Positions 43,433 to 55,589 of a DNA stretch of 64,000 bases are shown here, piece after piece. The stretch's first letter is position 1. The number at the start of each line of letters is the position of its first letter. Origin of the DNA: Hyposmocoma kahamanoa (taxonomy: Eukaryota > Arthropoda > Insecta > Lepidoptera > Cosmopterigidae); contig NW_020654810.1 in the NCBI RefSeq assembly GCF_003589595.1, positions 23,837,811 to 23,901,810 of the forward strand. The letters are read 5' to 3'. The notes under the pieces are model-generated. The model saw nothing but the letters and a program-made list of their open reading frames with translations. It was not told the DNA's origin and made no database searches. A program made the position numbers and the translations under genes.

Positions 43433-45257
43433 ATATATAATGTTTATAATGTTTACAAGGAGATGATCTTTACATATTACAGAGAATTTACACAATTTTG
43501 ATTTTTAACTGAATGAATCTCTATAGGCATTAAATTCACATGTATCCCAAAATTTGGAAATTGCCCAGCGGTTTGGTGACACGCCTCACCGCCCGCTGCC
43601 CCGTCATTCGCCAAAGGGCGTTTGTCAACGTTGCGGCCCCCACACCTCGTTTCCTACAATGTAGGCTCGCGGTGAGATACTTCGCTTTAAATCATAATTT
43701 ATTTATTTATTATATTAGGCACATGAAAATCATAATGTATTTGACAATCAACGAAAATTAGATACAAGACTGTGACTGATATACACGACAGTTACAGACG
43801 TACAAACATTCGCTGTACACTACATTCAATTTAATTTATACAATGGTTTTACTTTGATAATATTCTTTTTTACTAAATTGAAACTTTAAAAACAAAATGG
43901 AATATACAATAAATTAATACACATCTATAATACTGTATTCTATAAACTTGTGACGGTGTGACCTCCTTACACCGTCCTATCACCTCTTTGTATCGCCTTT
44001 CTCCGCTTGTATCCTATCATTTTTTTACATGTATTTAAATTTTAAATTTGAATTGTTCCATCTTCCTTCACTTTCTCATTTTGTTTTCGTACCACAGTCA
44101 CTCCCAGCTCGACCGCCACAACAATCGGAGCTGTTAATAAGCTAATCATGTGTAATAATTTATAAGTCTACAGCCTTTATGTATCTATTTCTGTAATTCA
44201 GTTTCTCGGCCCATTTAGGGGTAAGTGCCTTAATAATAAAGTGTAGGGAATGTTTTATACTGTTATACCTGTTTTTTTACATTTACCTTTATATTGTTAC
44301 AGCCTTTCTTTAAACTTTACTTCTTTAATAAATTTTGTGGACAGGAAGTTTCCCATTTCATTGCCGTAAACCTGTTCACGGCTAGTTAGGGTTACAACCC
44401 TTTGAAACTATTACTGTTAATTATTATTTAAAATGTGAAGTTAGTCTGTTCCTAAATACAAAATAAAGGGTCAGCAAACATATCCGTATCACATGTACTT
44501 CTCAAATCATTGTAGCTTCTACATTTGTTCTACACAAAGGGCAAATGCAAGATCTTAGAAATAGGACATCTGGGATCGTAATAAATAACATTGGTAACTG
44601 CACTTAGTCTGTCCCTGGGTAACGCAGTTTGCATTCAGAATGGATTAATACGAGTTTCGCGTGTTATGATTTAGTAACGTCTACGAAGTTTTCCGATATT
44701 CCTTTGTGTTTATTGCACGTACTGAACTCTATGCAAGTCGTTACACTTGCTTTTTACTAGATTTTATCTCTTGAATTTGCGGCATTTAAAACGAACTTGA
44801 GTTTCGAGTTCTGTGTAAGTTGGCGATTTGGCTGTAGGCGTGTTGTGTGAGAAAATATTACACTGTGTAGCTAATGGAACGTGCTAAGGCCACAAATTGG
44901 ATGACAGCGTGCGGTGGCGACAGCGATGTGGGCATGGTAATATGGGCAATAGTAGCCCGTTCTCGACTCCAGAGGCCAGGAGTCTGATTCTCAGATTTTT
45001 AAACTTATGTCTATTTCGACTTTTGTCGATTAACATGAAAGTCGATCGATTCTAAAATTTCAATTCTCACATACTTTAGACACAAATGTCAAGCATCCGG
45101 AAATATCTATACGTTTTTTAGTGAATCATGTCGCAGCTTTGCATTACTGACATATTGAGAGGTGAATTATTTTAAATTAGTTTTAACGGCTTTAGTGTCA
45201 AGCCATACAATGCTGATGAGATACCGAACGAACCAACGGATCTTATGTTGCAGGTAC
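43433..45257. other. Unassigned, with a GC-rich patch and a hairpin
   Basis: 43575-43675 is clearly GC-rich with a 73-codon frame but shows no motif. A perfect 8-bp-stem hairpin GACGGTGT/ACACCGTC lies at 43952-43976. 45225-45257 resembles a fragment of the tRNA-centred repeat on the minus strand (GAACGAACCAACGGATCTTA). Confidence 0.35.
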
Positions 45258-45265
45258 CTTTACAG

Positions 45266-45857
45266 CATAGGTTTCCAAACCTTTTTGGTTCACCTAGGTA
45301 CGATAAAAATATTTCAATGCCACGAAAAATAATTGAAAACATGTATTTTTTATATTAACTTAATGAAATATTTGTAGCGCGTAAAACAATAACTTTATCA
45401 ACATTTGTAACAATAGTTCCGAAGTTTACCGCTAGATGACATTGGCATAGAAAATGCAATGTCTGAATCGCGGTGCCTAAGATTTTCCCAAATGTAATGA
45501 CCTGTCACTAGTATTTTGTATGAAATTGATCTGATCTATTCTTCAACTTGTCTATAGTTGTAATTGATCGATTCAACGATTGCATTTTACGGTTGTCCTC
45601 ATTGCTAAGGAAGCATCTCGAATTCGAGCCCATCTTTCGGGGCAGGTTAAGAGAACGTCTCTGAGTGAGTGTCTTTTTGGACAATTCGCACCCACCGGGA
45701 CTTGTCGCGCTTGCATAGTTTACATACATAATTTAGATTTTTTTCTTCAAATGTGATAGCACACCCTGGATAGCATCAACACCTCCCAATTGCTATCGCC
45801 TCCAAGGAGTCTTCAGCGCCCGTTCGCGGGCGGTAGGGACCACTTTGGGAAACTATA
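45266..45857. mobile_element. hAT-like non-autonomous element, 592 bp
   Basis: Perfect 8-bp target duplication CTTTACAG at 45258-45265 and 45858-45865. Terminal inverted repeats: left CATAGGTTTCCAAACCTTTT, right ...GGACCACTTTGGGAAACTATA, the TTTCCCAAA type common among hAT elements. The minus frame 45508-45729 inside has no transposase motif. It appears inserted in an old tRNA-centred repeat: CTTTACAG is part of that unit's left block and the flanks fit it. Confidence 0.8.
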
Positions 45858-45946
45858 CTTTACAGAGACCAGCGTCCGACTAAAGATGTTGTTTTAATAA
45901 TTTAATAATATTAATAGTTTATTGGATATTTTACTACATGTTTTTA

Positions 45947-46255
45947 TAGTGCTTTTTATGGTATCAAGTGATGGCACGAACAAGTCGTGCGCCTGGTGGT
46001 AAGCGGTAGCCTATTCTTAAGGACTCATTCATGATGATGAGCAGGCGCGAGCGCGGCGATGGATGCGGGCACGCGGGTCTTGGTGTCTTCCCTTCCACAG
46101 TGCCGAAGCGGCTACGAGTGGGTAGATCCACACGTCAATATCACAAACACGTCGGATCGAGGCAACAGAACTAACTAACTAGTCGGTCGCACTCAGAGCC
46201 TTAAGTCCCAAAGAATAATAACAATTGACAAGTCCCATGTACCTGTAATATGTCT
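45947..46255 (+). mobile_element. S1 repeat with foreign segment inside
   Basis: The left part (TTTTTATGGTATCAAGTGATGG, CGTGCGCCTGGTGGTAAGCG) and the right part from about 46184 (GTCGCACTCAGAGCCTTAAG, TTGACAAGTCCCATGTACCT) are separated by about 160 bp of GC-rich DNA (46022-46183). That DNA contains GAGCAGGCGCGAGCGCGGCG and resembles no other repeat here. Confidence 0.6.
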
Positions 46256-46648
46256 GGTGTTTATTTAATTAACTTTCTTCATCTGTACGTGAAAGGTAAA
46301 GAACCTTCCCTGCCAAATAGTAATATATACTACATGGAGTTTTAAAGAGGTTCTTAATTATGCTAATTAGGCTCTTAATTAATTTATGAATTAGGCATTT
46401 AAAATCAATCTTAGGGATAAAAAAAATATGTTAAATAAATAAAAAACAAACGACCGACAGGTTTTTTCCAATGCGTGATTTTTTTGTGTTCTAAAATGGT
46501 TCTAAAGCAAGTTTGTGAAAACATCTAAATGTCAAACAAAATATGGATAGGTCGTTAACCTCTCAAGTACAAAAATCGAAACTTAGGATATGTCATAGAT
46601 CAAAATGTAACTAGACGTAAATTTGACAGAACATGATTATAACGTTTT

Positions 46649-46992
46649 AACCGACTTAAAAAAGGAGGAGGTTCTCAATTCGACTGTATGTTTGTTTTGA
46701 TGTTACGCGATAACTTAATAACTTAGAAAAGAGGCTACCTCAGTAATGGTCCCATTTCATTTTGAAGAAAATTCGTGCATGAAGGCTTATTTTTGTAAAT
46801 AGCGCCAAAATTTTATAAGGAGCAATTATTTTAATGGTTGATTTTGCTATGCTTCAATTGAAGGGGTTTTTTTAAGCAGTGAAAGTTAAATCTTGACGGA
46901 CTAGGGGATGAATCCGGTTTTGTGCACTTCCGGTAACCGATTTCAATACAACTTGGCAAATAGAAGTAATTCCATGATCTTTTGCGTCGGGT
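46649..46992 (+). mobile_element. R2 repeat, TIR element, copy 2
   Basis: Starts AACCGACTTAAAAAAGGAGG and ends TTTTGCGTCGGGTTTTTT, with the internal block AATAGAAGTAATTCCATGAT. Parallel to 4541-4930. Confidence 0.55.
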
Positions 46993-47024
46993 TTTTTATA
47001 CTCCGTACTGAGATTATTATTAAA

Positions 47025-47165
47025 AATAAACCGACTCAAAACTCTGTGGAATTACATCTATTTACCATTATTTATTGAAATCGGTTTACGGAAACTAGGT
47101 AAAATCCAATAATCCGGATTCATATTCTAGTTTGCTCAGAGGTGGAATATTTTATTAAAAGAAGG
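47025..47165 (-). mobile_element. R2 repeat, right-end fragment, minus
   Basis: Reverse complement of the R2 right end (AAACCGACTCAAAACTCTG, then GAATTACATCTATTTACC, AATCGGTTTACGGAAAC), placed tail to tail with copy 2, so the two form a local inverted repeat. Confidence 0.5.
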
Positions 47166-48122
47166 ATGGTGAAAGCTGACCCAAAATCAACGAAATGCCG
47201 TTCATGGACTTTGCAAGTATAATTTAACGTTTTAGTTTATGCCTAGTTATTAATATATTTTTGTATATTTTTAGAAGTCGGGAATAAAGAAATTTCAAAA
47301 CAATGTACCTATTTTAGAATAGATGAAAGAACAACGCAATTGGTTCAGATCGGCCATAGATTAGGTAACGCTCTTATACGTACGTTTGATAGTAAACATG
47401 ATTGAATGTTTACCTACCCAAAGTTTTGATTATTTTATACTACACACATAAAACATTAAAGCTATAAAACGCCTAATTAAATAATCAATTAAACAATAAT
47501 GAATATAAAGTAAAAAAATAAAACACAATGTGACAAAAATGTTTAGACAATATTTAAATGAGAGATACGAAAGTTAGCTAAGGAACGTTTTGACAAGAGG
47601 CCTCTTGCCAATGTCAATGTCACTTTGAGATTGAGAGTGTGTGTGAGTGTGATCATTTGTGGAAGATTTCTTCCATTTGGACAGATTTAATTTTTATTCA
47701 ATTTCATTGCTACAGAACATGTTAACGTTTTGTATTTAATGTGGCAGAGTTTGGCAGATTTAGGAATATTCAGAAAGTTCTTTATATTTTTAGGAACAAA
47801 CTGAAAACTTGTTGTTTTCTGCTACTACGAACAAACATCTAAAGCGAAATACATGACTATGTTATAAACATAACATATATCAAAATTTATAGCCCCCAGC
47901 TTCTACAGGCTGTACTCAATTAGCTTTTTTGATGCTTTGATAATGAATAACAAGTATTGATAGGTCTCTTTAATGCAAGTCGTCAAAAACACTGGGTCAC
48001 AAAATACACGGGATGTCGCCACCCTACTTTGAATAAGACTACTACTGAGGTATACCCTTTCAAACAGAAAAGAATCAACGAAATCGGCTCTCGTTAAATA
48101 GGTTAAAAATAAAGAGAACCAG
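47166..48122. other. No recognisable feature
   Basis: AT-rich. A short GTGTGTGAGTGTG tract lies near 47636. Confidence 0.4.
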
Positions 48123-48287
48123 CCCCCCTAGCATGGCTAGGCATGATAGTCGCGATGTGCGCGATAAAATTGAAATAACCGCGCGCTATTGATTATCTAA
48201 ATTAGATCTGATTAAGACAGCCAATAACGCGCGCTTATTTCACTTTTATCACGCGTGTTGTGACAATCATGCGTAATGCTACGGGGG
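48123..48287. mobile_element. Foldback MITE, 165 bp
   Basis: Arms of about 75 bp: left CCCCCCTAGCATGGCTAGGC, ATGATAGTCGCGATGTGCGC, GATAAAATTGAAATAACCGC; the right arm reverse-complements to CCCCCGTAGCATTACGCATG, ATTGTCACAACACGCGTGAT, AAAAGTGAAATAAGCGC. The loop lies around 48200. No clean target duplication was seen. Confidence 0.68.
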
Positions 48288-48779
48288 TAGATCGCGATAT
48301 AATCTTGAACATTAATAAACAACTGACGGCCATGATTTTTCTTTTGAGTTATATATAAATGTTAGAAAGAAGTTGGAAATGCGATCTATCTGGTGTTAGA
48401 TTACTTATTCTATTTTTAAACCATTTGTTCGCTCTTGTTATATCTTATTTCATTATTCTTACTGTAGTATGAATCATAAATTAGATGTTAAAAATGTAAA
48501 CAAAGTGGATAACCGAGCAAAGACTGCATTTTAAATGGTAGTTTCCTATTTTAGACGATAATAAACCCTTCGAACTCTTTTCCAGCTGTAATATGATAAA
48601 ACGTAGAACAATTAATATAGATTTTTACTTAATTTCGTCGAATACAATAATTTTATTAAAATACTATATTTAAGCTCATAAATAATTTTGACACTGGTAA
48701 CACAATGAATCGATGTTGTTGCCATGTTGATCAAAAACAAGGCAACAATAATCATAGCCTTCCCCAATCCATCACCGGG
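48288..48779. other. No recognisable feature
   Basis: AT-rich single-copy-looking DNA. Confidence 0.4.
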
Positions 48780-49046
48780 TGACTAGACGTAGCTTTCGGT
48801 TCTACCCTATGTTGTGAATATACCAAGGATTCACATGAAGCGTTTTGCTTCCACATTTATAATGGTGAACGGCTATGGAGTGGAATTATCTGCCTGTAGA
48901 CTTATCCCCTGGACGTTATAAGTTGGGCCTTCTCAAGGCGAGAGTGAACAGGCATTATTTAGGTGTGCATGCTCCGTTGTCGACCTTATCGTTACTTACC
49001 ATCCGGTGAGATGGAGTTCAAATGAGTACAAATGTATGCTATAAAA
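48780..49046 (+). mobile_element. Jockey-like LINE 3' end, related to 5516-5952
   Basis: Collinear with 5675-5940: GGTTCTACCCTATGTTGTGA, TTTTGCTTCCACATTTATAA, GGCGAGAGTGAACAGGCATT, ATTTAGGTGTGCATGCTCC. The encoded tail (RVNRHYLGVHA) is visible, with shifts elsewhere. Confidence 0.62.
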
Positions 49047-49061
49047 AAAGTCTATGTTATA

Positions 49062-49347
49062 CATTGACTTACGAATAAATGGACGACGGGTCTAATACAA
49101 AAACCACGAAAAAAATGTCCCAAGTCAACCTATTTAAACGTAGTGACATGTAAAGGAATATGAAAAAGCTAAAACGTTGAATTTAAATTGTAATGTCATC
49201 GCAGTACTGTCTAATTTTGCTTGCTTCGCTGTCAGTCGAACAAATGAAGACTAAAGCGTGAATGACGCTCTGTATACGATTTTAACGCCCTATAAGTTCG
49301 GACACTTTTTAGCGCAGACCCGACGTCCATATAATTGTAAGTCAATG
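49062..49347 (-). mobile_element. hAT-like MITE (family H1), copy 3
   Basis: A 286-bp reverse-oriented copy of the element at 21277. A perfect 8-bp target duplication ATGTTATA lies at 49054-49061 and 49348-49355. The three copies have three unrelated duplications, so they are independent insertions. Confidence 0.9.
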
Positions 49348-49355
49348 ATGTTATA

Positions 49356-49684
49356 AAAAAAAAAAAGGCACGTACATGGTCCCAGGGTGATTACTGAGCG
49401 GGGCTTCGACGTAAGAAACATGTTTTGTTCGCCTCGTCTTGGGTCGGTACTCGAGCTTGTTCGCACACCCCTTGTTCGCCTTTGTTCGCGCCTCGAAGAT
49501 GACATGAGGGTGTTTCTGCTGAAACAAAGCGGAAAGTACGGTATTTGATTAGTTAGCTTGCTTTGTAAGACCTTGCTGACAGGTTTCTATTTTTTCAAGA
49601 CCAACAACGGAATAAACATCTAACTTAAATAATATTAAGTTGAATATTGAATATCACGATTTTTACTATCATGATATTGATTTA
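49356..49684. other. Unassigned, with GTTCGC repeats
   Basis: 49420-49495 repeats the word TTGTTCGC(C) several times and is GC-rich relative to its flanks; function unknown. Confidence 0.3.
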
Positions 49685-49912
49685 TTTTTTGTGATATTAC
49701 TCCACTAGTTTGTTATAATTGCTGATACAAAGTTAGAACACTGACAAAAATTCCTTCGCTCCAGCAAAAGAAGCAGTTAAAAATAAAAACAAAGATCTCC
49801 AACAAGGGAATAGAAAAATTCGTAAGGTCCGCCGGTTCGTTCCGTAGCTCAGGCACGGTATGCTGAAAACGCTGGTTTGAACTGCATCGAAGGAATTTTT
49901 CTTAGTGTTAAG
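49685..49912. mobile_element. tRNA-centred repeat, two rearranged pieces
   Basis: A minus-oriented tail (49685-49765, GTGATATTACTCCACTAGTT) is followed by a plus-oriented, shortened tRNA-like part (49815-49912). In the latter the box A region GTAGCTCAG is cut short and box B is changed to GGTTTGAACTGC. Confidence 0.5.
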
Positions 49913-50607
49913 AAATATGTAATTTAAAGTTTTAATATCATGATTTTCACATATACAGCTCAGTATGTTAAGAGTGATGTCTCCATCTCAAAAGACACTT
50001 GTTCAAGTTCAGTTAGATCGAAGGGATTTTTCTTTGTGAACGAGCTTTAAATTAATAATAATCTAAGTAGAAAGCAAATCTGAAATTCAAAGTTAAATTT
50101 CAAATCCTACATAACAGGTACAATTTATGCATATCTTTGCATTTTGATTTCAGAAGTTCAGAATTGTTTCAGAAAGTATATCGTTTTTGTGAAAAAACAA
50201 ACAGGATGTAGGATTGTGTGTTTTACCCCGAGCTTTGCCTTGTCCGAGAGGCTTATGTATATTTTCATATACAATATTTTCATAATTAAACCTTCTTTAC
50301 TCAAATTCTCCAATTGAAAATATTCCAATTAGCAGTTTAGGTCCAAATAAACAGTAAACAAAATAAAAAAAAGAAATCAAATTCGAACTTAGTTCCAATA
50401 AAACTTTTGTTTCAAAGTTCAACGTCCCAGACAAATGTCCTAGATGTCCTTATAACACGACCAATGTGACTAGCTTCTCTGAAAAGAGCTCTGGCAATAC
50501 GATTAAAGCGATCTCATTTTAGTCGGTTAAACGAACTTTAATAGGGGCTTAGGTAGATGAACTGTAGAACAGTGAAATGAATATTTTACTAAAGCGGAAT
50601 TTTAAGA
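49913..50607. other. No recognisable feature
   Basis: AT-rich. Nothing identified. Confidence 0.4.
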
Positions 50608-51068
50608 ATGAACCAGACTATAAATATTAGATCTCAACCCGTGCGAACAAAGATGCATGTTAATAGTTTAAAATTAACTTCAGAAATGAATATTCTCAGT
50701 TCATGGAATAAATGCGAGTACCTATGGTATAACAATGGTTTTCGGGTGTTGTTTGGGCTGCCGCGGTTCTTCAGAGTGTCAGGCATGTTTGTACACATCA
50801 TTATGTGCAGAAAGTCAGTCTCACAGCTCTGCAGATTGCGTGCCAGCTCCAACTTAATGCTCGAAATTATTGTCAGGAGAATTCGCTCTTCTTTTATGAA
50901 GCAACTTTTTTTTGATGCGAGGATTAATGAGAGAATGAGAGAATTTACTTTTAATTTTATAATTTTGATAACTTTTGATAAGATTTGATTTGATAACCTA
51001 ATTTTTATATTACTAACAAATGTGGACTTCTCGTTTATCTAAAAATAAAAATTATTATTACTATTATT
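50608..51068 (+). mobile_element. LINE-D 3' end, second copy
   Basis: A frame of 126 codons contains WYNNGFRVLFGLPRFFRVSG and MCRKSVSQLCRLRASSNLML, the C-terminal layout of LINE-A/LINE-D proteins. The 3' end is AAAATAAAAATTATTATTAC with ATT repeats. Related to 9523-9835. Confidence 0.62.
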
Positions 51069-52229
51069 AAAAGGTCCAGGCCTTTTTTCATATTCCCAAA
51101 ATTAACATCGTTTAAAAATATTGCGTTCATCGCACGTTTTGCAGAATAGTTCTATTTTATTAGATCATCACGGCGACGTGTCAGTCCGATCATCCCGACT
51201 GTCTCATTAATTCTTCAAACACGAAAAAACGAAGACAGAGACAGCTTGCAACGGGAACTACCTCCAGATTTCCAGCTAACCAATTTACATACTCTACATT
51301 TACAGCTTCGTGATTCAAATTTCAAACGACTTAACTTCTGTGTTGCTATCCACGGTATGCTTCAATATTGCCATATGAAAGGCAAAACGGAAAAAAATCA
51401 TGCTTGTTAACTGTCCATTGAAAGACGATAGGTAATTCTATAGTTATTCGTAACGTTATTGTAAAGCAAGCAAATTTAAAAATTGTGAACATGGAGAATT
51501 TTGATAATAACAATATTTTACGTAAAAGCTGTGAGTTATTCAGGAACGGCAATGAATGTACTTTCACAAGCCTAAAATTTATGAACCAAACACGCGATCG
51601 GAGTTACGTGCACCGTTTAATTAACACGGCTACAACGCCGTTTTCATATCATATTTTCCCCAAAGCACAAATAGATATAAGATACAAGCGCAATAAACGA
51701 TGCTAATTCACCGCAAAACCTTTATGTTTTCCCCATTTCTACCGTCAATGATGATCCTGCAAAGCTTTTTTATTTTGCAGCCTTTTTTGGAACTTCTGCG
51801 GCGACGCCAGTGTTGCTAACGTGGCGGGCGATGAGAAATGGCGTCAATTTAGCGGGCAAACGCTGCCAAATTGGGTATTTCTCACGGAACCTTTTGCCTG
51901 CTGTTTCGTGTGTTTGCCGGTCAACTTTGTTTTTAGACGCCATTTTTTTTGTTGTGGATTGTTTAACACGAGCTTGATGAAGGTAACAAAGGATTTTCGC
52001 CTCGAGGATCAGACAACTTTGCTGCTTTTACAGATATCACAGCGGAAACTCATGTGAAGAACAAACTTTGAGCCATCTTATCTTTCAGTCTTGCTTCACC
52101 TTTTACGCGTATTTTTGCTGGCTATCATAGAGACAACAAAAAACTTTGAAGCCATGTTAACGATATTTTCATAATTATTATAAACACAAAGACGGAAAAA
52201 AAAAAATAAATTCAATTCAGCTGTTTCGA
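51069..52229. other. No recognisable feature
   Basis: Frames at plus 51485-51706 and plus 51821-52057 lack family motifs. 51780-51940 is GC-richer but has no splice-bounded exon I can support. Confidence 0.35.
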
Positions 52230-52390
52230 ACCAGCGCCTTCACCATAGCGTGGAGCTTTCCTAATTAAGCTACTTTCAGTTGGGAGAGCGTTAGCGAATG
52301 AATTTTTCCTTGTGTTTGATCTTTGTATTAATAATTGTAACAAACCACTGGAGTAATTTCACAAAAAAATAATCAAATATCCTGGTAGTA
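52230..52390 (+). mobile_element. tRNA-centred repeat, decayed tail
   Basis: TAAGCTACTTTCAGTTGGGAG (box A relic) followed by the tail TTTGATCTTTGTATTAATAA and AACCACTGGAGTAATTTCAC. Confidence 0.5.
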
Positions 52391-52814
52391 AAATCGTGAA
52401 ATTCAATGACCTTAATAATATTAAAGATATTTTGTTAAATTAGCATTGTAAAAAATGAAAAAGAGTGACTCAAAGACAGTTAGATTATAAGACTTATAGA
52501 TGTTTATAATGATGTGAAAATCGTCAAAATTAAAACTAATAAGAAGACATTTACTTCAGCACATGAAGAGCATCTGCAATACTCAAATACAGAATCGGGT
52601 GAAACTACTTTACACGTCATCCGCAGCATGTTCAACGACTAATTAATGTGAGTGATTGCACCAATTAAAGACGACGTCTATACCTGCGAGACAGTAATAA
52701 CAGCTCAAGTCGCAGTGCAATTAAACTAACGGGTGAAGAACCGAAGTATGAATAAAGTGACGATGTGAAGTATAGTAATATTAACAATGTAATATGCTAG
52801 ACTATTTTGGAGGG

Positions 52815-52990
52815 AAAGATCGAGGGGAAGAGGGGAAGAGGTCGACCTAGACGCAGTTACATAGACCAAATAAATGAAAAGGCCGGTGTCGTGACGTATA
52901 AGGAGGCGAAGGAGCTGGCTTGTAAGAGATAACTAGAAGATTAGCAAAATCAGAAGACCAACAAGAGTATAACTCTTAAGTTTGATGATG
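52815..52990 (+). mobile_element. LINE 3' end (RTE/R4-like), short
   Basis: A frame reads GKRGRGRPRRSYIDQINEKA, GVVTYKEAKELACKR, then stops, ending in GATGATGAATG. This is the closing segment of RTE-like LINE proteins. Confidence 0.55.
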
Positions 52991-53315
52991 AATGTGCTAG
53001 ACAACCACACCAATTGCCAGGTCTCAAACTACAATGGAGTACCAGAACAACAAAATTCGCTCTAGGACATTTCAGACACCCAGACCAGAACCAATTTAGA
53101 AAAGTTTATGTCCCAAGTTGATCATACCGGGAACTCGGGACCTCTTCATCCAGCGCCCACAGTTATATCGTTGGGACACTGAGACCGTCAAAGCCAACGA
53201 CAAGAACTAACGGATGAACCAACCCCGCAATGTATTTATTAGAATTGCTCTAAATGTAATAATGTAGTTGGAAATGAAGCTATTTTTCGGAGCTAAATTA
53301 TATTTGGTTTCAAAC

Positions 53316-53375
53316 CATCGAGTATATAACCAGAAATAGAGACGAAATGTCTTTCTATATGTTTGAAAACTATCT
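53316..53375 (+). mobile_element. P-type MITE, left terminal fragment
   Basis: CATCGAGTATATAACCAGAA and AGAGACGAAATG followed by GTTTGAAAACTAT, the left terminus of the THAP-exon MITE family; the rest is missing. Confidence 0.65.
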
Positions 53376-53639
53376 ACTAACTAACTATCTTAAAGAACAA
53401 AACTACCAACCAAATGAAGTACTTTTTTTGTGGAAATCATTTTAAGGTTTTAAGTAACTTCCTGGCACAATTGAAGTGGAAAATCCAATATGTACGGTGG
53501 GGCCGAAGCATGATGGCAAGGATTCAGTAAAAAGTTTATATTCAGAACAGCCTATATTCAGATCTTATATGTAGCTAAGTAAGTCTGTGTTCCCGTTTTT
53601 CCCCCTTATCCCCCAATTCCCGCCCAAAACGTACCTGTG

Positions 53640-54118
53640 ACACTAGAACACTTTTATATCCCCAATCCAACTCCAAATTCTTTCACAATTCTTTTACCGT
53701 AAGTGCAGCTCGTATGTGGAATAAACTACCTGCTGACATTCGTGACAGTCCATCGGTGGCATCTTTCAAACACAAATTAAAAGAGCACTTCCTGTCGAAC
53801 ACGTTAGATAGTTTATAGGTAACATATTTGTAAACAAATGATCTGTTATTATAATATATATTCTGCTTATGTATGTATTTATGTATATAAAGTTCATGTA
53901 TGTGCATATGTCTGTCGTATGTATATTATTATCATTTATATTTTATTCACATTTAAATTTAAATTTTGTTGTACATTAATTAGTCCCGCAGACTTCATTT
54001 TTGCACCACGGCTAGGGTTGGCTGGAAGAGATCTCTTATAGAGATAAGCTCACCTCTGTATATGTCCATTGTAACGTGTGTTTCATGTGTCTTTTCTTTG
54101 TACAATAAAGAATATTAT
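53640..54118 (+). mobile_element. CR1-like LINE 3' end with conserved hairpin
   Basis: The end of the frame reads FHNSFTVSAARMWNKLPADI, RDSPSVASFKHKLKEHFL. The 3' region contains GGCTGGAAGAGATCTCTTAT followed by AGAGATAAGC, a hairpin I recall as conserved in the tails of such LINEs, and then GTACAATAAAGAATATT. Confidence 0.68.
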
Positions 54119-54216
54119 AAGTAGTAGTAATTTATTAATTTATGGTCAGGTTACAAATACCCATAAATACATACGTTATAGACTTAAGATACATAATAAT
54201 AGAATCATCATTCAGT

Positions 54217-54660
54217 CATATGAGGCTACTGCTGGGCATAGGCTTCCCCCAACGATCTCCAGAACGATCGGTCCTGCGCCGCATCCATCGGCTTCCCGCG
54301 ACTTTTACCAGATCGTCGGTCCACCTGGTGTGGGACCTACCCACTGAGTGTCGTCCGGTGCGCGGTCGCCATTGAAGAACCTTTCCGCCCCAACGGCCAT
54401 CGGTTCTCCTAGCTATGTGCCCCGCCCACTACCACTTCAACTGAGCAATTCTTCGAGTTATGTCGGTTACCTTAGTACTTCTACGGATTTCCTCATTTCT
54501 GATTCTATCACGTAGGGAAATATCGAGCATCGCTAAGAAGGCTCAAGGTCACTCAGCGGTCACTTTGAGCCTTCTTACGAGGCCCATAGCGAGGGACCAC
54601 GTTTCTGATCAATATGTGATCACTGGCAACACACACTGGTCAAAGACTTTCGTTTTGAGA
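54217..54660 (-). mobile_element. RTE-like LINE 3' end, minus
   Basis: On the minus strand: FDQCVLPVIT, MLDISLRDRIRNEEIRRSTK, VTDITRRIAQLKW, GHIARRTDGRWGGKVLQWRP, RWTDDLVKVAGSRWM. This is the common insect RTE C terminus, with several stops and one shift, ending near 54217. Confidence 0.78.
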
Positions 54661-55589
54661 CACAGAGGTAATTTGGACGCAAAGATGATAAGCATAGATA
54701 ATAATATAATAACACTCTTGATTTATTTACATGTATGAACTGCGACGTGTAACGCAACTTGGGTGTCCGGTAACCGTCTTCGGAAACGTCGGTACAAAAG
54801 TCGGGCAAAAGTCTTCCTTCATGAAGGTCGACAGATGTTGAGTTGGTACTCTTACTACAAATGAATTAAAATTCACATTGTGGCGGGACTCCAACTGCTC
54901 AGCCCTCAGAGTAGCATTGGCTAATATTGGGTATTACTGTCAGTGACGTATATAAAGGTTGTTATTTAACTTAAAACGTACTGATTGACTAGTTTTATTA
55001 TGTAATTTAATAACAAATGTATAACTATTTGCTGAAATGGACATAAATGATTGAAAATTGAATTTTATTAAGCTGTTTCCTTTTGTGCCTAGGTCCTTAG
55101 TTGGATAAAAACCTAATAGGTTAAATATTGACAAAGAAATCATTAAAACACATGTAAGAAAATCCAAAGATTTACACTATAGAAGCGTTGAGTTTGAGGA
55201 AGTAACTACCTAAGCGAATTCGTAATAATACTCCAACATAGTCGAACTTGCCGAATCCAGAGCAAGTTAACAAGTTCGTACAAGTTTGGCACGCTATACG
55301 TACTTTGCGCTACACACGTTCCTACAGACATGATGCAGGTAAGTGCACTTGGGAGAGTTATGACCAAGAACTTCTGAATCTTCGAGAGATTTTATGTTTA
55401 TGAGTTTCCAAAATTTTGACTACTAAGTACATGGTTTATTAATCTCACAAAGAAGAAAGTCCATTAATGATTTGAAAGTTTAAGTCGTAGCGTTAGTTGA
55501 TTGCTTAATATTCTTATGCGCGAGAACACGTTTCATCGACCCGAGAATGATGAAGAAGACGACTTATAAACAAATTTGATAGCACTACT
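54661..55589. other. No recognisable feature
   Basis: AT-rich. The minus frame 54940-55167 has no motif. Confidence 0.4.

Noticed and set aside
43952..43976. Stem-loop GACGGTGT/ACACCGTC as a terminator
   Set aside because: Intrinsic terminators do not apply to an animal nuclear genome; the hairpin stands alone without context.
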